Source of the DNA: an uncultured Actinomycetes bacterium
Lineage (GTDB): Bacteria > Actinomycetota > Geothermincolia > Fen-727 > JACVIW01
Length of the DNA: 37,131 bases
NCBI GenBank assembly: GCA_937127245.1
Contig: CAKZLU010000026.1
Location: 1 to 37,131 of the forward strand
Direction: 5' to 3'
Positions 23,894 through 32,021 of the stretch are shown here, in pieces. Below the pieces are notes generated by a model. That model did not search any database. It worked only from the letters and a program-made list of their open reading frames with translations, and was not told where the DNA came from. The position numbers were made by a program, and so were the translations under genes. How positions within the stretch are numbered: position 1 is the first letter of the stretch; each line of letters starts with the position of its first letter.

Positions 23894-26800
23894 TACTACC
23901 CCGCCGCCACCCTCTCGCTTTTCGCTCCGCTTTAAGTTTCGGCGCTTCTGAACATTGAGTCTGATGGTGATGATTTCATGGGGATCCAACTCAACTATTA
24001 CCGATGAGCCCATTCGCGTAAGTTCGCTTGACGGTTTTTCGTCGAATCCGGCAAGGCGCGCGCTTATAATCTCGAACATTCGCGGGAATGTGACGCTGGC
24101 CACGGTTTTCAGTCCTTCGGTCTCAACGAGCCTTAATATGAGGCCATCACCCTCGCAAGGTTTTTTTACGCATCCTATCTCTACGTTTTCTTTATCAAGC
24201 GAGATTACGCTCATTTCTCCCGGGGGAAGAGGACCGTTCTTATTTGACGCAATCGCTGATCTTAATGGATTGGCAAACACGCGGGCTTGGCTCCGAGTAA
24301 CCGTGGGAGGAGTCTCTGATTTGCTGGTCGTCAGGGAGAAACGAGCAGTGTATGACCCTGGAACGACGAACGCGCTCCAGGAGCAGGTATCCAGCACAAC
24401 AGGGAAGTAATGCGGCTTTTCGGGTTTCGTATATCTCGCGTGGTCAACGAGGTTCAAGTCAGGTCGCCCGAAGGTGAAAGACCCAATGTCCGGGGTCGAG
24501 ACAGTCACCCGCTTTTGGTTGTCTTCAAATTCTATCCAGTCACAGGCATGGCGGTGGGGAGAGGGTCCCCCCGGCAGTTCATCCTCGCCGGCTGTGACGA
24601 CGGAATACGGGTTTTCGTATCTTGCTTTGAATTCCTCTTTCATCCTAAACGGAAAGGAAACAGCGATTCTTTCAAACGGGTTGCACCCGGTGCTCTTGAT
24701 GAAATTGATAAAGTCAATCCTTTTCAACCCGTCGAAAAGGACAACAGTCTGCCTTCGCTCGGAGCCCCTCGAATCCCGGGATACAATTCGAATTGCTGAC
24801 ATTACCGGGCCGCTTGCCGCCACTTCAATACGCCCGGTCATCTTTTCGGGTTCCCATATCGTAACGCTCGACCTGGTTATGGCATCCAGTATGGGCTGCC
24901 AGAACGGGCGATTGGCGTGCATAAAGGGTAGATGTATAAGGATGTTGGCGCTGTCAAGCGAGGGATAGCCTTTCAAGAATTGGTTCAGCCCGATCTTTTT
25001 CCCGCAAACGGAGGCGTTCTCATCAACGAGGTTCTCCCCAAGTTCCTTGTCTTTGATCTCGCTTACGGCGAGGTTATCGGGGTCTATCTTTACCTCATAA
25101 AACTGATTTGAAACGGTGTTTGCGGACGCCTGGCATACGGCATTGCTTTCCTGAACTATATTTCCCTCAATTACGCGGTAGGTGCGGTACCCCATCGCTG
25201 GGACGTCTCTGGCGATAAAGACTATGTACTTACCCGATGGACGTGGGGGATCTGGATAGGCGCCGTTGAAGTGCTCGTTTTGATATTTCATTCTTGGACG
25301 TCTTCCAAAGTAGTCTTCATAAACGTTTGCCTCGATTATCTGATGTGGTATCGGTTTCCCGCTCGGCTCCTCAACTACAGAAAAGCTCTTAGGGAAGAGA
25401 TTTTCCGGCATTTTGAGGGCAACGGGCGCTGTCGCTTCATAAGAAAGGGTGTTTGTTACGACTATTCTTTGAATTCTCCCCCCTTTGATCAGGGAGGAAA
25501 ACATTTCCTCAGCCTGCCCGAGCGCCTCCCGCGAGTTCTTCTCCGCGATAAGCGCCCATTCCGCTTTAGCCCAGTCTGGGTTCATGATGTCCAGGACGAT
25601 TTCGCCAGTGTTAGGATCCAGTTTCCCACCGTAGAAGAAGTCGTGAGCCTCGATTTTGGCGATGTTATCCCATGATCTTGAGATTTTTTCGGTGAGGTCA
25701 AAAGCTGGCTTTTGAAATATAGAGGTAAGCCCTTCAAGCGTTTGCGCTTGTGTATTTGCTCTGCGGGCAAACCTGTCATACAGGTTTATGATACCGTGAT
25801 TCATGAGAATAAATTCCCAGCAGTTTGGAAGTTCGCCTTTTAATGTCGGTATTTGGTTTGTGTATAGTGATTCCATTTCTCCGAGGAACTCGGCGTAGGA
25901 TGAGATCCTGAAGCGGGGGTACGCGAATTTCTGATTCCAGGTGCGGATAAAATCAATCGGTCCGCTATCCGCGGGCTCGTTATCGCCGTAGTCCCAGAGG
26001 ATTGCGTATTGGTCAAATGGATAGAGGAGCGCGGGGTTGAACTTGCCATTATCATCAAGCCCCTCCTGTCTTCGAAGGAGGATCTTGTTGACCGAATCTT
26101 CGCGTGCCTGCTCATCAGATGAGGTAAGCTTGAAGTAATCCTGTTTTTCAGCGTTATATCCGTAAGAGCTCCTCCAGCAAAGCAATTTAGCGCCGCTTTC
26201 GGCTCCCCAGAAAAAAATGTAAGGAATGGATATCATTTCTTGAATTCTGTAGGAAACATTTGGCGCGTAAACAAGATAGCGCACGCCCGCTTTCTCCATG
26301 AAACAAGGCACCTGTTTCATTACTCCGGGGGTATCGTAAACGGCAAGAAATTCGGGTCTAATGCCGAACTCGCTTTCAATGTTTCGCCCGAAGGCAAACG
26401 GACCGAGCTGCGCTTGGGCGTAACTTTCTCCACTGGTGTTGGTATGGTGAACGCCGGTTAGTTGCGCTCCAAAATCTATCCTTCCTGACCTTATAAGATT
26501 GATAAACCTTTCCACGAGTTCCTGCGAGCGGCTCCCGTCGAGGTATTCGTATATGGGGATTCGGTTTTCGAGCTGGAAAGTGTATTCGGGGTACGCCTCG
26601 CACAGATCGCAGGCGGTATCGATTATTTTTCGATGCTGTTCGGGGGTGAGATCGGCGTTTGCGGTGCTGTAAAGATCGATGTGCGAACTCGGGATAAGGG
26701 AGATACTCCACTTACGCTGTGGCTTCCAGGCGGTTTCTATCTCGTTTTGAAAAACGCCTGGCTTGCCATGGGTCACATCATAGAGACGGAACAAAAATTT

Positions 26801-27178
26801 TCTGGGAGAGTCCGCATCTGGAACTTTCACGCGGTACTTATGCTTCCCCTGTCTTACGGAATCAATCTCAGTTGAAATGGTTTTCCCACTCGATTGGTCC
26901 GTGACTTGAACGAGCGCTTTGAAAATTCGCGGCTCGGGCAGCCAGTAGGCGATCTGAACCTCCGCGAGTTGGAAAAGCTCATCATTTTCCTGAATGAAAA
27001 AGACCGTTGGGGAAACGCTGACGATCCATTTGAAAGGCGGTCCTGAGCATCCCGAAAGAAAAAACACCGTCCCTCCTGCAAAAGCGGTAATCAATGTTGC
27101 CGCAAGCGCGATCCGTCCCTTCTTATTTTTATTAACTCTTTGCCTCTCGCTTTTTGCCGATCCGCGCTCTAATTGCAA
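23852..27178 (-). CDS. GH38-like alpha-mannosidase family lipoprotein
   Basis: About 1108 residues. N-terminal basic region, hydrophobic IALAATLITAFAGGTVFF, then lipobox LSGC, so a lipid-anchored extracytoplasmic enzyme (Cys about residue 44). An N-terminal beta domain (~60-160) precedes the GH38-type catalytic domain. This has a metal-site block SSHIDLYST, a weaker form of the usual HxDxxW, and an aspartate in AVYDTPGVMKQ at the nucleophile position. After it comes a helical bundle, then a long C-terminal beta domain (LSYEATAPVALKMPENLFP to the end), as in alpha-mannosidases. Because the family motifs are altered, the substrate may not be mannose. Start: TTG 27178 has GGGGAG seven bases upstream; TTG 27202 is also in frame. 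It is the second gene of the seven-gene minus-strand run. Confidence 0.8.
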   Translation of the reverse strand: MQLERGSAKSERQRVNKNKKGRIALAATLITAFAGGTVFFLSGCSGPPFKWIVSVSPTVFFIQENDELFQLAEVQIAYWLPEPRIFKALVQVTDQSSGKTISTEIDSVRQGKHKYRVKVPDADSPRKFLFRLYDVTHGKPGVFQNEIETAWKPQRKWSISLIPSSHIDLYSTANADLTPEQHRKIIDTACDLCEAYPEYTFQLENRIPIYEYLDGSRSQELVERFINLIRSGRIDFGAQLTGVHHTNTSGESYAQAQLGPFAFGRNIESEFGIRPEFLAVYDTPGVMKQVPCFMEKAGVRYLVYAPNVSYRIQEMISIPYIFFWGAESGAKLLCWRSSYGYNAEKQDYFKLTSSDEQAREDSVNKILLRRQEGLDDNGKFNPALLYPFDQYAILWDYGDNEPADSGPIDFIRTWNQKFAYPRFRISSYAEFLGEMESLYTNQIPTLKGELPNCWEFILMNHGIINLYDRFARRANTQAQTLEGLTSIFQKPAFDLTEKISRSWDNIAKIEAHDFFYGGKLDPNTGEIVLDIMNPDWAKAEWALIAEKNSREALGQAEEMFSSLIKGGRIQRIVVTNTLSYEATAPVALKMPENLFPKSFSVVEEPSGKPIPHQIIEANVYEDYFGRRPRMKYQNEHFNGAYPDPPRPSGKYIVFIARDVPAMGYRTYRVIEGNIVQESNAVCQASANTVSNQFYEVKIDPDNLAVSEIKDKELGENLVDENASVCGKKIGLNQFLKGYPSLDSANILIHLPFMHANRPFWQPILDAITRSSVTIWEPEKMTGRIEVAASGPVMSAIRIVSRDSRGSERRQTVVLFDGLKRIDFINFIKSTGCNPFERIAVSFPFRMKEEFKARYENPYSVVTAGEDELPGGPSPHRHACDWIEFEDNQKRVTVSTPDIGSFTFGRPDLNLVDHARYTKPEKPHYFPVVLDTCSWSAFVVPGSYTARFSLTTSKSETPPTVTRSQARVFANPLRSAIASNKNGPLPPGEMSVISLDKENVEIGCVKKPCEGDGLILRLVETEGLKTVASVTFPRMFEIISARLAGFDEKPSSELTRMGSSVIVELDPHEIITIRLNVQKRRNLKRSEKREGGGGVVPGHEIMKYKVNKK

Positions 27179-27239
27179 AGCTGTTCTCCCCGTAATTTGC
27201 AATCGTCAAATTGGTTTCATGTCGTGGTGCACGTCTTTT

Positions 27240-30125
27240 TCAAGGTCGCCCCCACGCGGTCGGCGGAAGAGGTGAGCCATCCACGCACTCCGGCTCCTCC
27301 CATCCGAGTATCTGGTATATGGTGGGCGCGATGTCACCTATCGTGACCTCCCCTGAGTATTCGCTTCCCGGCGCGTACCCTTGGTATCCGAAAGGAGCTT
27401 TGAAAAGAAGGGGAATGTCGCTGGTTGTGGGTCCTCCGTGAGCCGCTGGAAACCCCAGCTGCATGGAATCCGGGAAGTTTCCGAGGGAAATTCCTATTGG
27501 ATTGAAACCGCCGGCAAGAATCTGTCCGTGTGAAACCACGTTGTAATTGAAAAGCGGGAATACGAACAGGTCAGCCCACACCTGTCCAGCCTGCGGGTTT
27601 TCTACCCAGAACTCAGAGTAGAGCTCCATCGGTCTTATCCTGCCGAAGGGCCCAAGGTCAACACCGTTTTTCATTTCTTCTCTGTTTATAACTATGAGGG
27701 GTCGAATAAGCCCGAGCTCAGGATCGTTTACCTCGTAGTTTTCGAGCGCTTCCTCTATGGCTTTTGCTCTGGAGGGATCGTGAATCCAGATTGAACTTCC
27801 AGCGCCGCCGTTTTCATGGTAGTCTTCCCCGTATACTATGCCGTGGGAGCGGAGTATCTCACGGAGGTCTATCAGCTTGTAACCTTTCGCTTTGTCTTTC
27901 AAGTTTTCCATTCCGTGGTCTGAGAGAAAAACTATTATGCTGTTGCTATAAACCCCTCTTTCTTTGAGCGTCTCGATGAAACGACCGAACAGGAGGTCCG
28001 CTTCCCTGCATATGTCCAAGGAGTCATCCCTTCTCATCCAGGGGCTGAATCTGCTTTCATCGTCTGCCGCGCTCGGGGTTCCCTTGGTGTCCCATTCATC
28101 CATCGTCCAGGAAGCGCCAGTGAAGTGACCAGTGTTGTCGAGATCGGCGATATTGATATAGGAAATATCCGGGTCCTCCTCAATCAGAGACCGCAGGAAT
28201 GAGTCAACGAGATAGGCGTCCTCACAGTGATCGCCAGGCGTCATTCCGAAAAAGAGGTTTACCGGCACAATGAACATCCCAATCCCGAGGATCAGGCTGT
28301 ACTGCCCGAGGAGCATGGGAACAATCAGCTCCCAGGTTAAATCGCTGTAGAGGCACATGGAGAATGGTCCGGCAAGCGGATCGGAGGGGTCGTTATCGGA
28401 TGCCGGGTCGCCCGCGACGTGCTTATACGGAGGCTTGAAGAAGAACGGAAATTTCTCGCTGTGACCAGCTATATCGACGGTTCGCTCGGATTCAAGTTCC
28501 GTAAGCCAGTTTTTGTTTGACCAAAAACCGCAGAGCGCCCTGCCGGATGTTTCGCGTTTGGCGACCTCATAGAGGCGCTCTATAGGCTTTCCCTCGGGAC
28601 CGTAGCGCATCAGTTCCATCGAGTTAGGGCCCTGTAAGATTTCATCGTATTCGTTGAAGCCTTTCACGCTCCCGCCCACAAGGTATATTCCTGAAGTTCC
28701 AGAATAAGTTCCCGCAAGAGCGCTCGTGTGGTTCATATCGGTTGCCGCGGGAAGGAAGCATTTAGCGTTCGTGTAATTCACGCAGTCGGATAGAAACGAA
28801 CGCACGTTGGGCATCAGCCAGTCATTCTCGCTTCCAGGACCTGTTCCAGCCCTGTTCAGATAAAGATACTCGGGATTCATTGAATCGATAGACCAGAAGT
28901 AAACTTTAGGTCTATCGGTTGTTTCCGCAGCGAGACGTATTGTTTCTGCCCTGCCGGTGGTGCTCTCCGCTCTCACCGTAAACTCTACGCGTTCTCCCGG
29001 AGTTTTCACCAGAGCGGGCGAAACGGTCAGGAGCGCCTGAACCGTTTTAGTGGGCTCAATCCCGTAAAGGATGGGAGGGTCAAGGGTAATCGTCCAGCCT
29101 GGGTGGGGATTGTTGATGAAAAGCGAAATGTCCGCATTAGCGCTATCCATGTTTGTGACATGAAGCAGGAATGTCGTTTTGCTTCCGGTTCTGACTTGAT
29201 GGGCGTGTGGTCTTGGACCGTCAAGGTCGTTAATGCAGAAAAGCATGCCAGGATTGAAAATTTTGACTTCCAATTCTGATGTTTCAGAAGTATATGAGCC
29301 GGGTCCGAGTCTGAACCTCAGCGATTTTTGCTCATTTTTGGGAAGCGCTACCAAAGGAGTCACGACAGCCTTAATCTGTGCGGTGCTAGGATAAAGCAGG
29401 TTGCGCGTTAAACCTTTGACTTTGACGCTTGATATCTCGTTTCCGGCTCCGTCACGAAATCTAACCGAACATGGGAAATCGGCGATATAACTTAAGTTGA
29501 AAGTATCCTCGACAAAACCCTTGTTGGTCGCGCCGAGATGCCATTCAAGGGGCTGACCGGTATACGGTTGTACTTCGGGGTTCTTATATCCCTGACCTAT
29601 CAGAGGGTACCCGGATGACCTTTCAAGGAGCGGCTTTGAGGAAAGAGCTACAACCTTTAACCACTGTCTGTGCTTTTCGGTTTTATATTTTCCCGTAACT
29701 TTAACGTAACATATAGTTCCCTCAGGCGTGCCCGGATTGCAGGAAACCAAAACAAATGCGGTTGCTTTTCCGTTCTCTCCGGTGATGGCCAGGCGGCAGG
29801 GAATCACAGTAGCGGTAAAATACGGCGAGGTGCATTTCGCCGCAAGCGATATGGTCTTGTATGAGGAAGTGATGTTTCTTGCCTCCACGCTGAAAAGGGT
29901 AAAGGTCGCCCTGGCAGACGGAGCCACGTACTGTGTCTGGAACATCGAAAAAAGGTCGAAGGTTGCCTTCGTATAGTTGTTAAGCTTCGGTCTTCTGACA
30001 GCCGCCGCTTTGGCTGGAGTAATCAACATCGCGGATAAAAGTGAGAGTGTGATTAGAATGGACGTGCCGCGCATTATTCGAGAATTCATCCTGTGGAAAA
30101 TTTGACATGAGGGTTTATCGCCCAT
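27240..30125 (-). CDS. exported alkaline-phosphatase-superfamily enzyme
   Basis: 961 residues, with a signal sequence (GTSILITLSLLSAMLITPAKA). Residues ~45-400 hold several immunoglobulin-like beta domains (e.g. CSVRFRDGAGNE, SNADISLF-type segments), then the catalytic domain. Metal and nucleophile sites: D414 in FWSIDSM, T462 in AATDMNHTSAL, D661/D663 and H667 in ADLDNTGH, D736-H737 in LSDHGM, and the late histidine in AAHGGPTTSD. This is the pattern of the nucleotide pyrophosphatase/phosphodiesterase and related metal-dependent hydrolases; a Thr rather than Cys/Ser nucleophile argues against a formylglycine sulfatase. ATG 30125 has AAAGGG close upstream. It is the first gene of the operon, behind an AT-rich promoter, so it probably removes a phospho-substituent from an outside glycan or ester. 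Confidence 0.82.
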   Translation of the reverse strand: MGDKPSCQIFHRMNSRIMRGTSILITLSLLSAMLITPAKAAAVRRPKLNNYTKATFDLFSMFQTQYVAPSARATFTLFSVEARNITSSYKTISLAAKCTSPYFTATVIPCRLAITGENGKATAFVLVSCNPGTPEGTICYVKVTGKYKTEKHRQWLKVVALSSKPLLERSSGYPLIGQGYKNPEVQPYTGQPLEWHLGATNKGFVEDTFNLSYIADFPCSVRFRDGAGNEISSVKVKGLTRNLLYPSTAQIKAVVTPLVALPKNEQKSLRFRLGPGSYTSETSELEVKIFNPGMLFCINDLDGPRPHAHQVRTGSKTTFLLHVTNMDSANADISLFINNPHPGWTITLDPPILYGIEPTKTVQALLTVSPALVKTPGERVEFTVRAESTTGRAETIRLAAETTDRPKVYFWSIDSMNPEYLYLNRAGTGPGSENDWLMPNVRSFLSDCVNYTNAKCFLPAATDMNHTSALAGTYSGTSGIYLVGGSVKGFNEYDEILQGPNSMELMRYGPEGKPIERLYEVAKRETSGRALCGFWSNKNWLTELESERTVDIAGHSEKFPFFFKPPYKHVAGDPASDNDPSDPLAGPFSMCLYSDLTWELIVPMLLGQYSLILGIGMFIVPVNLFFGMTPGDHCEDAYLVDSFLRSLIEEDPDISYINIADLDNTGHFTGASWTMDEWDTKGTPSAADDESRFSPWMRRDDSLDICREADLLFGRFIETLKERGVYSNSIIVFLSDHGMENLKDKAKGYKLIDLREILRSHGIVYGEDYHENGGAGSSIWIHDPSRAKAIEEALENYEVNDPELGLIRPLIVINREEMKNGVDLGPFGRIRPMELYSEFWVENPQAGQVWADLFVFPLFNYNVVSHGQILAGGFNPIGISLGNFPDSMQLGFPAAHGGPTTSDIPLLFKAPFGYQGYAPGSEYSGEVTIGDIAPTIYQILGWEEPECVDGSPLPPTAWGRP

Positions 30126-30170
30126 TTTAACCCTTTATCAAAACCGCCTACACCTAAAGATGAGAATGCA

Positions 30171-30199
30171 AGATAAATTATATAAAGATAAATTATATA
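30171..30199. repeat. 14-bp tandem direct repeat over promoter
   Basis: AGATAAATTATATA occurs exactly at 30171-30184 and 30186-30199 (15-bp period), and a partial third copy (AATTATATA) follows near 30205. The AT-rich block lies between the AlkP-family operon and the radical SAM relic, which point away from each other. Each copy contains a possible -10 element for the minus strand. Confidence 0.6.
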
Positions 30200-30206
30200 T
30201 AACCAA
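30177..30206 (-). promoter_or_regulatory. candidate promoter of the seven-gene operon
   Basis: On the minus strand, TTGGTT (30206-30201) and TATAAT (30182-30177) are separated by 18 bases, giving a leader of about 45 bases before ATG 30125. It overlaps the tandem 14-bp repeat, which could host a regulator. Confidence 0.5.
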
Positions 30207-30589
30207 TTATATATAATCACATAATCACGGCTTTTGGCGTATATTCCCATTTTTAGTTTTTTGCCCCCCGACTTAAGGGTAAAGCGGTATTTCCGTTCGC
30301 ATTTAGTCCATCACATTCTTGTCTTCGGGACAAGCGCGATATGCCAGGACCTTCTTATCGATGATTCCCGCAAGTTTTACCTTTTTCCGACACCCTTTAT
30401 TGTGCTCTCTTGCGTGACTGCATCCGGTTCATTTTGGAATGATGGTGTCGTTTTTGCGCGCAATAGAGAAAAGTCGCCTGTTTTGTGGAAAGAGTTTTCC
30501 TTCAATGCCTTCAATGGCGAAGGGGCATCCTTTCGCAGTGGTCTTTCAATGTGGGTTTTAGCATCCCGTCCACAGGAGAACTTTTTAAA
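30207..30589. other. region of 383 bp, no gene recognised
   Basis: Lies between the operon promoter and the start of the radical SAM relic. Open frames here (e.g. 30234-30695) show no family signature. CAGGAG at 30573-30578 is the probable original ribosome binding site of the relic. Confidence 0.4.
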
Positions 30590-31765
30590 GTGGACCTCGT
30601 GTTTGACTCACCAAACTGGGAGGCGTTTAAACTGGCAGGCAGGGGTCTGCTCCCGACCATTGGTCTTTACCTCTTGCATCGGTTGCGAGGGGTAGCGCGC
30701 CGCACTTATACAGGTTTGCTAAGCGTTGCCCAAGGCAGGCACAAAGGATTCTTGGAGGAATTTATGTCTCGTTTTTCCTGGGAGGGGACTCGAGTATGCG
30801 GACTCGGTCATCGTCGGTGAGGGTGAAGCAATCTGGCCTGCTTTTTTGAGGATTCGGCCGCAGGGAGGCTAAAACCCCTCTACAGACAGGAGGATCCCCT
30901 CGATTTCCTCAATCCCGTGACGCCCCGGCGTAATCTTGTAAGTCACCGTCCATACCTCTCCCACAACGGCATGCAGACTGTCCGCGGATGCCAGAGGGAA
31001 TGCAGTTTATGTTCGGCTAAGAGATTTCAAGGTAGGTGCTCCAGGATGCGCGAGGCTGAGCATATACTCTATGAGCTAACGCGCCTCCCTGAGATGGGTC
31101 CTCTCAGGTCAAACGGTTCCGTTTGTGGTGGGTAAGTTCGGTCCTTCGGAAAAGAAGACCGCCGGACTGTTTAGGGGCAAGTCTGACCTGAGGACAAAGT
31201 GGGCGCGGGTGCATATCTCCTTTTGTGATGACGATAAAGAGATCAGTTCCCTGGCGAAGGAAAGCGGCTGCCGCTTCCCCTTTCTCAGAACGGAGTATAT
31301 ATTCTGCGATGCCTGCGGGCAGGACGCGGATTCCGTTGAGAAGGTTAAGGTTTACGGTCGTGCGTTTCGCTTTATCAAAAAACACGGAATTACCGCGATG
31401 AGTGATTTCAATTTTGGGTTCGACTTTGATGACGCAAGTGTATTCGAGCGGAGCCTGGATTTAACGCTTGCTAACCCGATCGATTTGGTGCGTTTAAACA
31501 TTGTTATCCCGTAACCGGGAATGCGGTTCTATTATCGGCTTAACGAAGATGGATGCCTTTAACCACATTATTGGATGAAATCCAAATGGGCAGATCGGGT
31601 TGTTTTCAAGCCGAAAAGAATCAGCCCAAATGAATTGGTAACAAATTGTTCCAGTTTCCATTATGAATCTTATTCCTTATTCTCGGCGGCGCATTCTAAA
31701 TCTTGCGGACTTAAACACGAAGACCAGACATGTTATTCCCCTCGGCTTCGTGTTAAGACGACACG
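30590..31765 (+). pseudogene. decayed B12-binding radical SAM gene
   Basis: Pieces of one protein are spread over all three plus frames. From GTG 30590: FDSPNWEAFKLAGRGLLPTI. Then, in other frames: LYRFAKRCPRQAQRILGGI near 30705, LEYADSVIVGEGEAIWPAF near 30790, EDSAAGRLKPLYRQEDPLDF near 30850, the cluster motif TVRGCQRECSLCSAKRF (Cys codons at 30989, 31001, 31010), YIFCDACGQDADSVEKVKV, RAFRFIKKHGITAMSDFNFG near 31360, and finally PGMRFYYRLNEDGCL and KWADRVVFKPKRISPNEL near 31580. At least four frame changes and two in-frame stops (TAA at 31511, where the family has Tyr in PYPGT, and TAA near 31560) make it non-functional. The family matches B12-radical SAM enzymes of the GGIHVT/VGEGE type. 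End point is approximate. Confidence 0.8.
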
Positions 31766-32021
31766 CCGCCCCGGGAAGACCTCGAGGTTTTTTCTGCCTG
31801 TCACTTGGGACCGTTTTCGAAAGAAACCGCACCGCTCGCATTCGGGTGTGCGGGGTTTGGCGTTTGAGTACGCGGTTTGGCGTTTGGCGAGATGATTTGG
31901 TGCGCCTCTGTTAGAATGAATTTCGCTACTTTCTATCCGGTGGTTTTAAGGGCGTTGAAAAACCTGAAGCTTTTCTTAAGTTCAAAATTTTGTTCTTAGT
32001 GCTTAACGGAGCTGGTGATGC

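Noticed and set aside
30234..30820. Separate plus-strand genes before and over the start of the relic
   Set aside because: Frames from 30590 onward contain out-of-phase pieces of one B12-radical SAM protein; those before it lack any signature.
31854..31886. 13-bp direct repeat GGTTTGGCGTTTG (20-bp period)
   Set aside because: Short, two copies, low complexity; no link to any feature.
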